A stretch of DNA of 17,834 nt from assembly GCA_964526915.1 (NCBI GenBank), contig CAZGMS010000024.1, positions 1 to 17,834 on the forward strand. The letters are read 5' to 3'. The translations under genes and the position numbers were made by a program. Below, piece by piece: positions 1 to 10,500 of the stretch. The notes below the pieces were generated by a model. The model saw nothing but the letters and a program-made list of their open reading frames with translations. It had not been told where the DNA came from and searched no databases. The stretch is from JAHJDR01 sp964526915. GTDB lineage: Bacteria; UBA10199; JADGCS01. Each line of letters begins with the position of its first letter. The first letter of the stretch is position 1.

Positions 1-912
1 GAACAGGCAAATATCAATGAAGTCAATCGGATGGGTGATGAGGCGCAGGGAAACGAGACAGAAGGGGGAGGTGAAAAGGAAGATGAATTCGATTTGTCAG
101 ATGAAAAGAATGCAACACCTAATGATGGTTATGGGGATGATCTCGAACGAGACATAAACAGAGATCCGGATGACTACAAAGAAAAGAGAAAGAAGGAAAT
201 TGGGCCAGCGGATAAGTCTGGAGAGAACCAATCAAATCAAAAAGGTGATCACGTACAAACGGGTTCTTCTACAGCGGATGGCGCAGGGACGCTAGTGGAG
301 GCAGAAATTGTGTTACAGACAGATGCGGATGGAAAACAGAAAATCAAAGATTGTAAAGCCCCGGGATACATTGGCAGGGCGCTAAGCGAAGAACTTATTG
401 AGAAATACGTGTTTATTCCAGAAGCTGACAAAAAAGAAGGGGTACAAAAAATGAAGATAACATTTGATATTAATCAGCTGGAAAGTGTGTCTCCTAAGGA
501 TATTGCTGAACAAACTGATAATGTACCCGGCTCAACACACGAAGTTCCCGGTACCAATTTGGGAGATAAAATAAAAAAAAATGCAGATGAAATGAAAAAA
601 GAAGATGAAAGAATAGCCAAAGAAAAAGCGGATAGAGAAGCGGCAGAGGCAAAAGAAAAAGCCAAGGGTGGTGGTGGGTATCACGGTGATGCGTGTCATA
701 ATCCAGATTTGACGGACGAGCAGAAACCAGAACGTTGCAGAAATGGTGGTGGGGATGGTTCCCCGGGACATACATTGACTCCTGAAGAGAATCAAGAAGC
801 CGAAGAGTTGGAGAATAAGCTTAACGAGACTATAAATGAAAATACAGGAGGCTCGCCGACGCCCACTCCTGGCAATGAGGATGAGCCAAATAGCGAATCA
901 ACAGAGGAATGA
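1..912 (+). CDS. 3' part of an acidic Glu/Lys-rich protein with a possible TonB-C-like domain
   Basis: The frame is open from the first base, and the ATG at 31 has no ribosome binding site before it, so this is most likely the end of a longer gene cut by the window edge. Counting from base 1, about 303 residues are visible. Residues 1-95 are highly charged and look disordered. Residues 99-158 (starting VEAEIVLQTDADGKQ, ending KMKITFDIN) have the strand, DxDGK, helix, P, strand order typical of TonB C-terminal or AgmX-type domains; this is a weak resemblance judged by eye. Residues about 185-222 form a charged, probably coiled-coil Lys/Glu/Ala helix, followed by a Gly-rich segment with a Cys-His and a further Cys, then an acidic Pro/Thr/Glu tail. 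It lies 39 bp before the next gene and probably shares its transcript. Function unknown; a TonB-like or envelope-linked role is only an inference. Confidence 0.75.
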   Translation, partial: EQANINEVNRMGDEAQGNETEGGGEKEDEFDLSDEKNATPNDGYGDDLERDINRDPDDYKEKRKKEIGPADKSGENQSNQKGDHVQTGSSTADGAGTLVEAEIVLQTDADGKQKIKDCKAPGYIGRALSEELIEKYVFIPEADKKEGVQKMKITFDINQLESVSPKDIAEQTDNVPGSTHEVPGTNLGDKIKKNADEMKKEDERIAKEKADREAAEAKEKAKGGGGYHGDACHNPDLTDEQKPERCRNGGGDGSPGHTLTPEENQEAEELENKLNETINENTGGSPTPTPGNEDEPNSESTEE

Positions 913-951
913 AGACATCATTATTCACCGGAGGATAGGAATAGGTGCTGT

Positions 952-3900
952 ATGGTTGAATATAGTCAAAATAATACTGGTATTTCTTCTTGGCGAAAAA
1001 ATGATTTGTTTTCTGAAGCATGCCAAACTGCACCTCAAGAGCTTGCCACTGGATTCTCTGTCGATGATGGCATTGTCGATAACTACGAAACTGTTTCAGA
1101 ATCAGCATCGGTAACTGCTGATGTGCCGTCTTTGGCCAGTGGCGTTGTGACAAATTCTGAAGCGTATATGTTGCTGGATATCTTTATTCAGAATTTAGCT
1201 TTTGCTCATCGTCAAACTATTGATCACGCAGAGTCAATCGTTCTTTCGTATGATTCAGCATACCCACTGATTACAGGCTTATCGAACGATTCACGCGTAA
1301 ATACCCCCTTAAGACAGCGCCTGCCGAAAGATAACTATCGTATTATGCAGACCATCGTAAGGTCTTTGAATCATCCTGACGATCTGATGCCATTGGCAAT
1401 GACTTTACGCGAAGTTTTGAAACCTCTGTTTAAGGATGTTGTAGACACACTGGAATCCTTTGATGCCATGGCCGATCTGAGCAAAATGGATGAAAATAAA
1501 AATGGGCTTTATAAAAAGGCAGGCTATCTACTCCGTCTGCTAAATCAGGGTTTGTTTGTCTTTGGTGAACTTGCCAAAGGCAACACCGAACAGCAATCGG
1601 CCGGGCCAAACGCAAGTTTCTTGCGCGAAGCAGTTCTTAAACTCAATCAGATAGCGACGCAATATCTGCCTGTTAACACGATAATATCACCAGTGATTGA
1701 AATGGCTGTTGCTTCGTTCACGGGAGGTGGTGACGAAAGTGGTGAAAAAGCAAAAGAATTTTATAGACGGTACCAAAATGGAGATCAGGCAGTCATTGAT
1801 GACCTTATGCTTTCAGCAGAAGTGAAGGCTAAACTCAAAAAATATCAGACCCGTTATAATGTTGTGAGTGAAGTCATTGCGGCAAAAGATCATGCAAAAA
1901 GAGATGATGTGTTGTGGTTGCGTAAACTTTGCTCTGAAGACAGAGTCAAAGAGGCTCAGGAATTCCGTATGATCTGGTCGGACCCTACAACCGAACGTTA
2001 TGAAGACTGTCGTGAACTGGTCGAAGAATTGTATTTTCACGCAATATGCGAGCCTTATAATGTTAAGGAGGAATATCTTATAACTCTTCAGATGGGCAAG
2101 CCCATCCTTAAATCAGACTCAGCTATTAATGAGGCTCATTATGTTAGAAAAAACATTTTGAATGATAATGCCAAATCAAACAACGCTGAGACTGTGGGTG
2201 TGATTTCCTATGGTCTGCTGAGCAAAAAATTTCCGCGCGGTGAAAGGTATTATGGCCCTTATTTAGTGGACGAGACCAATGTGGGGGCTGGAATGTTGAT
2301 GGACAAAATCACACAATCCTATGCAAGATTAACCGAAACTTATGTGAAAGATAATCGCAGACGAACAAAAGCGGACGAAGAATTGTTCTTTACTTATGCT
2401 TGCCAAGCCTATTGGAACATCATCAACAGATCTGATCCCAAAATTGTGACTAGCAATGCCGCCAGAATCAGGGGGCTTTATCAAAAAGCGGGTGCTTCCA
2501 CCAATATGAGAGCGGAGTTGTTCAAGGTGTATCTTCAATCCACGTTGTTTATCAATTCAGAAGAGGAAGCCGCTGCCGGATGCGATTTAATAAAAGCGAG
2601 CTTTGATCCAGATATTCTTGATTCACTTATTGTGCCACTTAGTGATCCCAAGAATGATGGAGAAAAGGCAGCACAAAAGAAAATTTATGATGTGCGTGGG
2701 GCTGAGACAAATAAAATCCACGCCTACCTGGCATTGAGCAATAATCTTAGCGAGGCCAAATGTGGTATTGAGGCCGCGTATTTACGAATAATGTTTGGTG
2801 ATTATGTTGATGGGGGGGGCACTTGGTATGAAGACAGCTCTCCACATCATGACATGTTTTTTCCTGTCTATCGGTATTACCTCACAAAACTTAATCCTCT
2901 GGATGCAGCTGTTGAGGCAAAGGCACATAATGAGATTATTATCAGTTATGCAAACCAGGCCCATATGAACTTCAATGATGCGCTGTCGGCGTATCAGGAA
3001 ACACTGAATCGAATGATTGGCTATGAACGAGCAAAAATATCAGATGGTGAAATGGTCACACTGCAAGAAAATATAAATCAGCAAGCCTCTTTTATCAGAA
3101 CCAATTTGATTGCCAACCAAGAGCTAAAAATCAAAAGAGAGGGATTTGCTCTTTATGCCATTTTGGCAAAGCTTGTTTCGCAAGATGAGGCCAGGCAGGC
3201 AGGTGCTTTTTTTAGGGAGGAGATTGTTCAGGGATCCTGTTTCGACAAGACCTGCGCAGTGCCAGTGTATCAGGATCTGGCAGATAAGCTTGAGCCAGCG
3301 GAGATCTATGAAGGAATCAAGGTCATCAGACAGGAAATATTTGCCGTCCCAACGCCCGACTTGAGAAGTAAATTGCTTATTGCCTATGAGAACCTCTTTG
3401 AGAGGCTTCAACCCGGCGCTCAAAGTGGAGAGGTGGCCAATTTGAGGACTGTTTTGGGGCATCCCAACGGCATGATACGCAGGATGGCAAGAGATGTTTA
3501 TTTGATATGCCTGGGCAACATGGATGACACACTCATGCAAGCCGAATCAAATCAACTTGTGCAGAACACCATGAAGGACAATCTCTACACAGCACAGGCC
3601 TCTTTAGATCTTTGTGAGGTCATGCTTGACAACATGACTGATGAGAACAGGGAGCAAATGGGTCTTGGATTGGTAGATGTGATTGGTGTGCGACACACAG
3701 AGCTGAGTCAGAGGATTTTTGCCTTGTTTGAAAAGACTGTGCAGGGACTGAGTGATGATAAGCTGGTTGCTATTGCGGACAGGTTAAGAATTAAGGTGAT
3801 GAGTTCCCAAGGTGCTCCCGCACACAATCTCTGTCAGCTTTATGGCACTGTTTTTTTCATGCTCGATGCCAACGGACAGGAAGCAGAAGCTGTGAAACTG

Positions 3901-4569
3901 AGAGAGTGGTTTTTTATCCCCACATCAGAACAACGAAAAACCATCATTGAGACCTATGGGGCCTGGTTACTGACACTCGATGATGAGGCACTAAAACAGC
4001 AGGCAGAGGGCTTACGGTTGTCTCTGAACGAAGAGAATCAAGCCATTTGGAGTGCTATTGAAAACTGTTATAAAAAATTCTTGCTCCCGAAAATGTCGCA
4101 GGAAGGTCTTGGGAGGGATGCAGGCATCCTCAGAGAATTGGCAATGGATCTCGAGCAAAGTGAACTGGCACAAAACAGGGTCTTCGAATTGTATAGAAGT
4201 AGCTTGGCTCGTCTCGAAGGTTATTTTGCTTTGCAAGAAACAGAAGCGCTTAGAAGGATAATGCAAGCTCCCAAAAATGTACTGGTTCGTCAAAAAGTGA
4301 GAATTGCCTACGAAGATCTGGTTGGGCATTTTGATGCCAGCATGATCAATCAGGAAATGGGCTTGTTGAGAGAAACGCTATTTGGTGCCCCGACAAAGGA
4401 CGTTCGCCTGCTAGGGGTTTATTTGTATGGTGTTTTATTGAGTCAGCAGAAAACGACGACCGAAGAAAAACAAAGAGGGCTGATTGCTTTGGAAATGTTA
4501 AGTCGAGATAGCGAAGGGCAGGTCAGACAGGAAGCCAACAGAGTATTGGCAGAAATCATGAAAGGATGA
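952..4569 (+). CDS. Large helical protein with C-terminal HEAT-like repeats, function unknown
   Basis: A 1205-residue protein, predominantly alpha-helical by composition, with no signal peptide, membrane segment or enzyme motif that I can see. The first ~60 residues are polar and low in structure; residues about 60-700 are helical without a recognised family. From about residue 708 to the end the chain falls into about a dozen units of roughly 38 residues with the pattern LRxxL..P...VR......Y..L...L....E, as expected for HEAT/ARM-like alpha-solenoids, which usually act as protein-binding scaffolds. The ATG at 952 is the first start in the frame; AGGTG at 943-947 could serve as the ribosome binding site, with GGAG at 930-933 too far away. 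The stop is only 4 bp before the next start, implying translational coupling. A scaffold in a complex with the next protein is the simplest inference; the specific function is unknown. Confidence 0.9.
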   Translation: MVEYSQNNTGISSWRKNDLFSEACQTAPQELATGFSVDDGIVDNYETVSESASVTADVPSLASGVVTNSEAYMLLDIFIQNLAFAHRQTIDHAESIVLSYDSAYPLITGLSNDSRVNTPLRQRLPKDNYRIMQTIVRSLNHPDDLMPLAMTLREVLKPLFKDVVDTLESFDAMADLSKMDENKNGLYKKAGYLLRLLNQGLFVFGELAKGNTEQQSAGPNASFLREAVLKLNQIATQYLPVNTIISPVIEMAVASFTGGGDESGEKAKEFYRRYQNGDQAVIDDLMLSAEVKAKLKKYQTRYNVVSEVIAAKDHAKRDDVLWLRKLCSEDRVKEAQEFRMIWSDPTTERYEDCRELVEELYFHAICEPYNVKEEYLITLQMGKPILKSDSAINEAHYVRKNILNDNAKSNNAETVGVISYGLLSKKFPRGERYYGPYLVDETNVGAGMLMDKITQSYARLTETYVKDNRRRTKADEELFFTYACQAYWNIINRSDPKIVTSNAARIRGLYQKAGASTNMRAELFKVYLQSTLFINSEEEAAAGCDLIKASFDPDILDSLIVPLSDPKNDGEKAAQKKIYDVRGAETNKIHAYLALSNNLSEAKCGIEAAYLRIMFGDYVDGGGTWYEDSSPHHDMFFPVYRYYLTKLNPLDAAVEAKAHNEIIISYANQAHMNFNDALSAYQETLNRMIGYERAKISDGEMVTLQENINQQASFIRTNLIANQELKIKREGFALYAILAKLVSQDEARQAGAFFREEIVQGSCFDKTCAVPVYQDLADKLEPAEIYEGIKVIRQEIFAVPTPDLRSKLLIAYENLFERLQPGAQSGEVANLRTVLGHPNGMIRRMARDVYLICLGNMDDTLMQAESNQLVQNTMKDNLYTAQASLDLCEVMLDNMTDENREQMGLGLVDVIGVRHTELSQRIFALFEKTVQGLSDDKLVAIADRLRIKVMSSQGAPAHNLCQLYGTVFFMLDANGQEAEAVKLREWFFIPTSEQRKTIIETYGAWLLTLDDEALKQQAEGLRLSLNEENQAIWSAIENCYKKFLLPKMSQEGLGRDAGILRELAMDLEQSELAQNRVFELYRSSLARLEGYFALQETEALRRIMQAPKNVLVRQKVRIAYEDLVGHFDASMINQEMGLLRETLFGAPTKDVRLLGVYLYGVLLSQQKTTTEEKQRGLIALEMLSRDSEGQVRQEANRVLAEIMKG
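3079..4566 (+). repeat. Tandem ~38-residue HEAT-like repeats (protein level)
   Basis: Residues about 710-1205 of the 1205-residue protein can be laid out by eye as 12-13 consecutive units of 36-44 residues. Clear examples begin VIRQEIFAVPTPDLRSK, NLRTVLGHPNGMIRRMA, KLREWFFIPTSEQRKTI, ALRRIMQAPKNVLVRQK and LLRETLFGAPTKDVRLL. Each has an L-R pair, a proline about seven residues on, a basic residue, a conserved aromatic (usually Tyr), a Leu-rich second helix and a closing Glu. The units are diverged at DNA level, so this is old protein repetition, not recent duplication. Confidence 0.7.
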
Positions 4570-4573
4570 AAAA

Positions 4574-7500
4574 ATGAGCACAACACCTTATGATGTTGAC
4601 CAACACGCCTATTCAAACGAACAGGGCTATTATCCACAGAAAGATATATCGGTTCTCACAGCGGAATCACCAGAAATTGGAGACGCCTTGGCTGAGGTTG
4701 ATCAGCAGAGTGAAGAGGATTGGGAGCAAGCGAGTGAAGTGAGTGCAGATTATGCAGAAGCCAAGGGGTACAGGAGTTCAACCAACATGGGGGACAAGCC
4801 CGTGCCAGGGGCCTTATTTGGCGATTTGTCCAAACTGTTCGAAAACACAATGGGCACCACAAAAAAAAATACACAGGATAAGATGCCTCAACAAGATGCT
4901 TACCGTGCTCAGGCTGTTACCGAAATTCGTGGCATGCTACAGGGGGCCATATTTTTGCATGAACCGAAACCTGACCAGGCGAGTGCACCAGAAATGCCCT
5001 TTGACCAGTTAATAAAACAATTCTTTGTTCAGCCGGATCAAGATAGCTCGTTGCTATTTTACCAAACTGTAAGTCCCTATGATTTTGATTCTGTGGAAAC
5101 CAATTTTATTTTATCACGAGAACAAGAGGGCCTGACCAAAGAACTCATGAATCGTATTTCGGAATGTATGAGTGAATTGAATGGGGCTCAGCTTGAATCT
5201 CTGGAGATTTTACGGAATGATATTTTCGACATCCAGACGAAACCACACATCAACAACGCATATCAATTCTTTGGCAATTTAAGACAAACGACAGAAGAAT
5301 TTCATACCTATCACTTGATTGATGACGGAGACTACGAACGGGCAAACACACTTTTGATGAAGCAAGTCACTGCCTATGAACGAGAAAAGACAAAGTTCGA
5401 AAAAGAGTCTAGAGATGATATTAAACAAAAATACGCACGGTATTTTGACAGGGCCAAGCTTGCTGGCGTGGAAGCCGTGCTATTTGCGGCCGCCCATGGC
5501 GTGTCTTTTAACGAATACCTCACAGTGCTCGAGAAGACGGCGGTGTCCGCTAATGTCGTTGGCTCGGATAGAAGCAAACTCTTTACAGAATTACTCAAGG
5601 AAAGACAAAGTTACGCTGATGATCTGGAAGCCTTTGAAACAGAGCATTGTGATAGTTATTATACACAAACGAAAACAATTTATTATGATTCAGCCCGTGT
5701 CCCTGAGAAAAAAGACATGGCGGCTTATATGAACTATCTGGATTGGTCATATCGATTAAAGTGGAGACAATTGATAAAAAAAACTGACCCTTACCCCGAT
5801 AGCCTGACCACGGAAAATTACGACGGTGATTTGCCTGCTGATGCTCTGTGGCAGGGCAAACTTTTTGAAACAGAGGCAGAAAATAAATTATTCGAAATGC
5901 TGACAGGCGATGATGTTGATAATGAATATGGGTACGCAGGTTACGATTTGTACGCGCAGACACCTCTTAGGAATACTGATGGGAAAGCAATGTCGCGACA
6001 ACCCCAGATCATGCCTGTTCGAGTTGTACTGACACAGGGTGACTCTGTCATCCCCCCTCCCGAGAATGCTGGTGCTGTTGTTGGAGATATGCAAAAGCAA
6101 TATCAATTGTTTCAAACGGGTGCCGAGGATCTGATTTGGTCATATCAACATATTCCTGTTAGTACATTGACGGGAGAAAATCAGACAAATTCAAATAAAA
6201 ACACGCAGTATGTTTCTGAGGCGACCATAAAAGACAGCATCGAAGGATTTTTAGATACTCTTGAGGATTTGGAAATCATGTTTTTACCCGAGAAAGAACG
6301 AATCGTAAAGATAAAGGAAAAAGAAGAACGAAAAAAGAAAGAAGAAGAAAATATTGCACAGATTGACCCCCCAAAAAAACCCATAATCAACATGCCTGAG
6401 GGAACAACAATCCTAACCAACCCGACGCGTGAAAGGATAATTCAATATGCAATGGAGGGTGTCGGCGTTGATAATTTTAAGGTTGCCGCTTGGAACCTAG
6501 AGTCTGCCGAGTTTCAACGGTCAAAGGAATTTAAAGCATTAGCCACCGATATTGCAGTGACAGAAAACAATACATTTCAGAGATATTCAGGGGGATCACT
6601 GAGCGTGAAGAAACAGATAGAGTCGCAACATCCTGAATATTTCAGGAACAAGCTTTCTTTTCTCATGAAGGGCGTGTTTGATTCCAGCTTGGGCATCATA
6701 AGCCATCCGCAGGATTTATATCATGCTCTGGCCGATCTCTATGCTTCGATAGACAGCATGATTGAAATCAATATTGAAGCACCAGAAATACCACAACCCG
6801 ATGCCTCTACCGTTTGGTTGGAAAATGCCAAGGATAAGGTCATTGTCTTTAAGGATCAAAACCGTTTGCAAGAGGCATATGACTATTATTATTTCCAGGA
6901 AGCGCTTCGTAAGGGTGAGGTTGCCGCTCCCGAAGACGTGAGAATCGCCATCACGAAAAATATTTGGGCTGAAATTGTTCAATCCGCGGTATCAATCTTG
7001 AAAAATCATCAAGAGGCAATCAATCAAGCCCTCGATACGCATTTTCAAGTCGATACGGAAAAAAAGGAGACGATCAAACAAAGCTATCAGAATTGTTTGG
7101 CCTTATTGGAGTCAGCCGGGGATTATTTGCTTCCAAACCCATCTTTGACTAGTGTGAAAGAACACATTCAAAAAGTGCAAGCAGTCCTTGATCAGGCCCA
7201 TGTGACCTTGGGACTCAAAAAGGATGTCGAGGTAGCCCTGTCTGAATGGGGTGCCTATCAAAAGGCAGTTCAGGAATCAAACGCAATGGAGTCATCTTTG
7301 GCCCTACCTGAGCTCATCGGCAAATCGTGGCAGGAATTCGTGAGTGGACAAAGCAACGCCAAGAGTTTTGTGGAAATTGCCCAGCCGGTTTTTTGTGATA
7401 GCGTTGCCAAGGATTGGCTGGCCGTGAGGTCTTTTGCGGACTTTTGGTATCAACGGTTGGGTTCCTTTGAGACTGAAGTATATCAACACATTTGGCCCAA

Positions 7501-10500
7501 AGATGCAAAGAGGTTTATTTACCGTTTAAGAGTTGCCCTGTACACTTTGGAGCTTGAATTACAAAGGGGCGAAGCTGCCAATCACCAGCCGTTGAACGAC
7601 GGTGACGATAAAAACATGAATGACATTGCGGCAGTTGTGACTGTCGCGGTGGTGGATTTGGTTAAGACAATTCCCTGGGGCTGGCCAACTCCTGATGGGT
7701 ATTCTCCCTTGTTTGGTACTGTCATTGACAAAGAATTCAAACCAGACGGCAGTTCCTTCATGACTCAGGAAGAATTTATTGAACTTATTGCGGGTGCTTC
7801 ATTGGAGGGAACCCGAGAGGAAGAATCTTGGCGTCGGTTACAGAAATTTCTTGAAGATTATTATCCGTTTTTCTGCCCTTCTTTTACCTATAGCAACGAA
7901 ACAAAGTATCCCATACGCTCCTACAGAAATCATGACGTCTACAATAGGCTTGTTTTGATCTTCAAATACATTGCTCAAAAAGCCAGAGCCAATTTGCTTA
8001 CACTAGCAGATACAGACAGGGTACGTCAGTTGCGGTATGTGCGTGATTTGGCTAATCGGTTTGAATTCATCGTGCAGGATATTATGCAAAACAGGGCGCA
8101 GGAATCTTACTGGTATGAGAGGAGTGAAGCAGATCTGTTGAATAATATCTTTCCCACCACATTAGATAGTAAAAGCCCCAATAATGACACCGGTGGCAAC
8201 TCTGAAACAGCTATTACCAAGGCCAGAGGCGCTGTCTATAGGGCTTATGACGACCCCTATTATTATTATAGGGACGTTGTGGACGACTATCATGTGCACG
8301 ACTGGAGTTTTGAACAAAAAGAGGCTTGGAAGTTGGAGGAAAGAATAAAAGGCGGTGACACGGCGGTGCGGGATGATTGGCAAAGGATCAAGGCCTATGA
8401 ACTGGCATTAGGAGGCGCCAAAGAAGCTCCTGCGTTGCCATATAGGGATTGGCTTGTTGAAACATCATGGGAAAACGATACTCTTTATGTGCTGGGAAGA
8501 TTGGCCCAGAGATTACACGCACCATTTGATGGGTTTAGTGAAAAAAGATACGCAGAAATAAAAAATGTGTTCCAAGAAATGCCCAGGGAAACACTGCAGG
8601 CCTGGATTGAATATTGTCACGACATCACGGATGAACACATCAGACCCAGCGAGTACGCATTGAGCAGAATCACACATGGGAGTTTGCCGACTGAGTATGA
8701 TCCTGAGGCCTCCTTGGCGAGGTCGTTCGTATATTATTTAATAAACCGAATTGAAGCGCAAAGCGAGCCCGAGTTTGTTGGCGAACTGTACCTGGGCATA
8801 ATTTTACCACCAGAAAATAAGGCAAATGAAAAATCGGAAGACGACAGTGAGGCCTGGCGACTGGATGGTGTGGTAACAGATTCTTTTTTAACGTTGGTTG
8901 ATACGCTGACACCCGCGGAGCTTCTTTGGTCACAGGGGTATATCAAAAAAATGCTGTTTGTAGATGAAATTGGAAATACAAGCCTTGATGATTTCAGGGT
9001 ACAGCAGATGGAACAGGTAGATGTTGATGAATATTTATTTTCTCTAAGGGATGAGGAAACTCTTAATTTGGCTGAGCGGTTTATTGCCAAGATTGGCTTT
9101 TTGGCACAAACAGAATTTTTGAGAGCGTATACCCCGTCCAAAATCAAACAAATGATAGAAGAAGGAAACCCGCAATTGGCTCGTATGGTGATCGTAAATA
9201 TTCTGGAAAAAGGGACAGACGAATTGCAGAGGCCCATTCGACAGGCAATGATGCAGGTGATTTGTGAGGATCCATTTTTGAAGAAACGACTTGTGGAGAA
9301 ACTGTTGGAGACTGGGGACATCCCTCTTAGCCTCAATGAACAGGAATCTTTGGCGAAGAAACTGATTGAACAATCCCCAGAGTCTAAACTGGTACAAATT
9401 TATCGGTACCAAACTGGTCTGGATATGGCCGCACAGGAAATTGAAGAAAAAATGAATGGCATCAATCAAGAAGAGACAAAGGTAAGTGTAAAACTGGTCC
9501 AGGATATTATTTGGGGCTTCTATCATTACGGAGATGCCAATGATAGTAATTCTATCCTTGAGAGTGTGGTGCTCAAACCCGGGAATGAAACGCACGCTGG
9601 GTTGAGCGATGCTTTGAAGCTGGCTATTCAGGAGGGATTTGAAAGGATATTATCCAAAGAGCAATGGGAGACACTGGCCATGGACTCTCTTGAGCAGATG
9701 GCAACGCAACAATCGACTTGGGATGTGAGCAGGGTTGCTCTCATGGCGGGATTGATGGACATGGATCAAAAAAATGCCTTGAGTTTAGCTCAAAATGTCA
9801 TGAATTATTTTTCTGATGATCAGGAAGAACAGATGGCAGTGTGGCAGAATCACATCGATTTCATCAATGAAGTGTCAGAATTATCACCCAGTAACACCTT
9901 TAGCCCCGCTGATCGCTTATTTGCAGTCGCTTATTTATCGCACGAACTTTATCGGGTACCGGCGAGGAACCAGTTGGACGAGATTGAAGCGACCTTGTCA
10001 GGCTGTGATGATACATTTGATGCAGAGCGTGTCAGAAATGTTTTTGCCAAATACAAAACGAGAAGTGAAAAGGAGTATTTTCTCAGATTATACAGTCGTG
10101 AAGTTAAAATATCCTATTATAAGGATACAAAGGCTTTTTTGAGTGACCTGATTGGTGGGCAGGTGATCATGGATGATCGGACTGCGGAGGATGGCCGACA
10201 ATTTTTGGTTTGGTTGGATAGTCTTATGGCTGATCCCAAGAACGAATGGGCACAAAGGATCATGGTTACAGATGAAGGAAAAAGGGGCACGGTGAGGCGG
10301 GAATTGGTTGAACAAATGGACAACAAGTTAACGTTGGACATGGTGGATGTGAATAAAGTGGTTGAGGAGATTGATCCCCTCACGTTGCATGTGTTGCAGA
10401 ACATGCTGTTAGAGGTGAAAAAACATTTGAACTACGCGATTGATAAAGGCGCCAATAACCTAAAAGGCAATTTGCTGGTTGTGGAGATACTGGAAAAGGC

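Noticed and set aside
836..1114. A 92-codon + strand frame with a hydrophobic stretch overlapping the junction of the first two genes
   Set aside because: It overlaps both genes in another frame; both of those continue naturally with matching composition.
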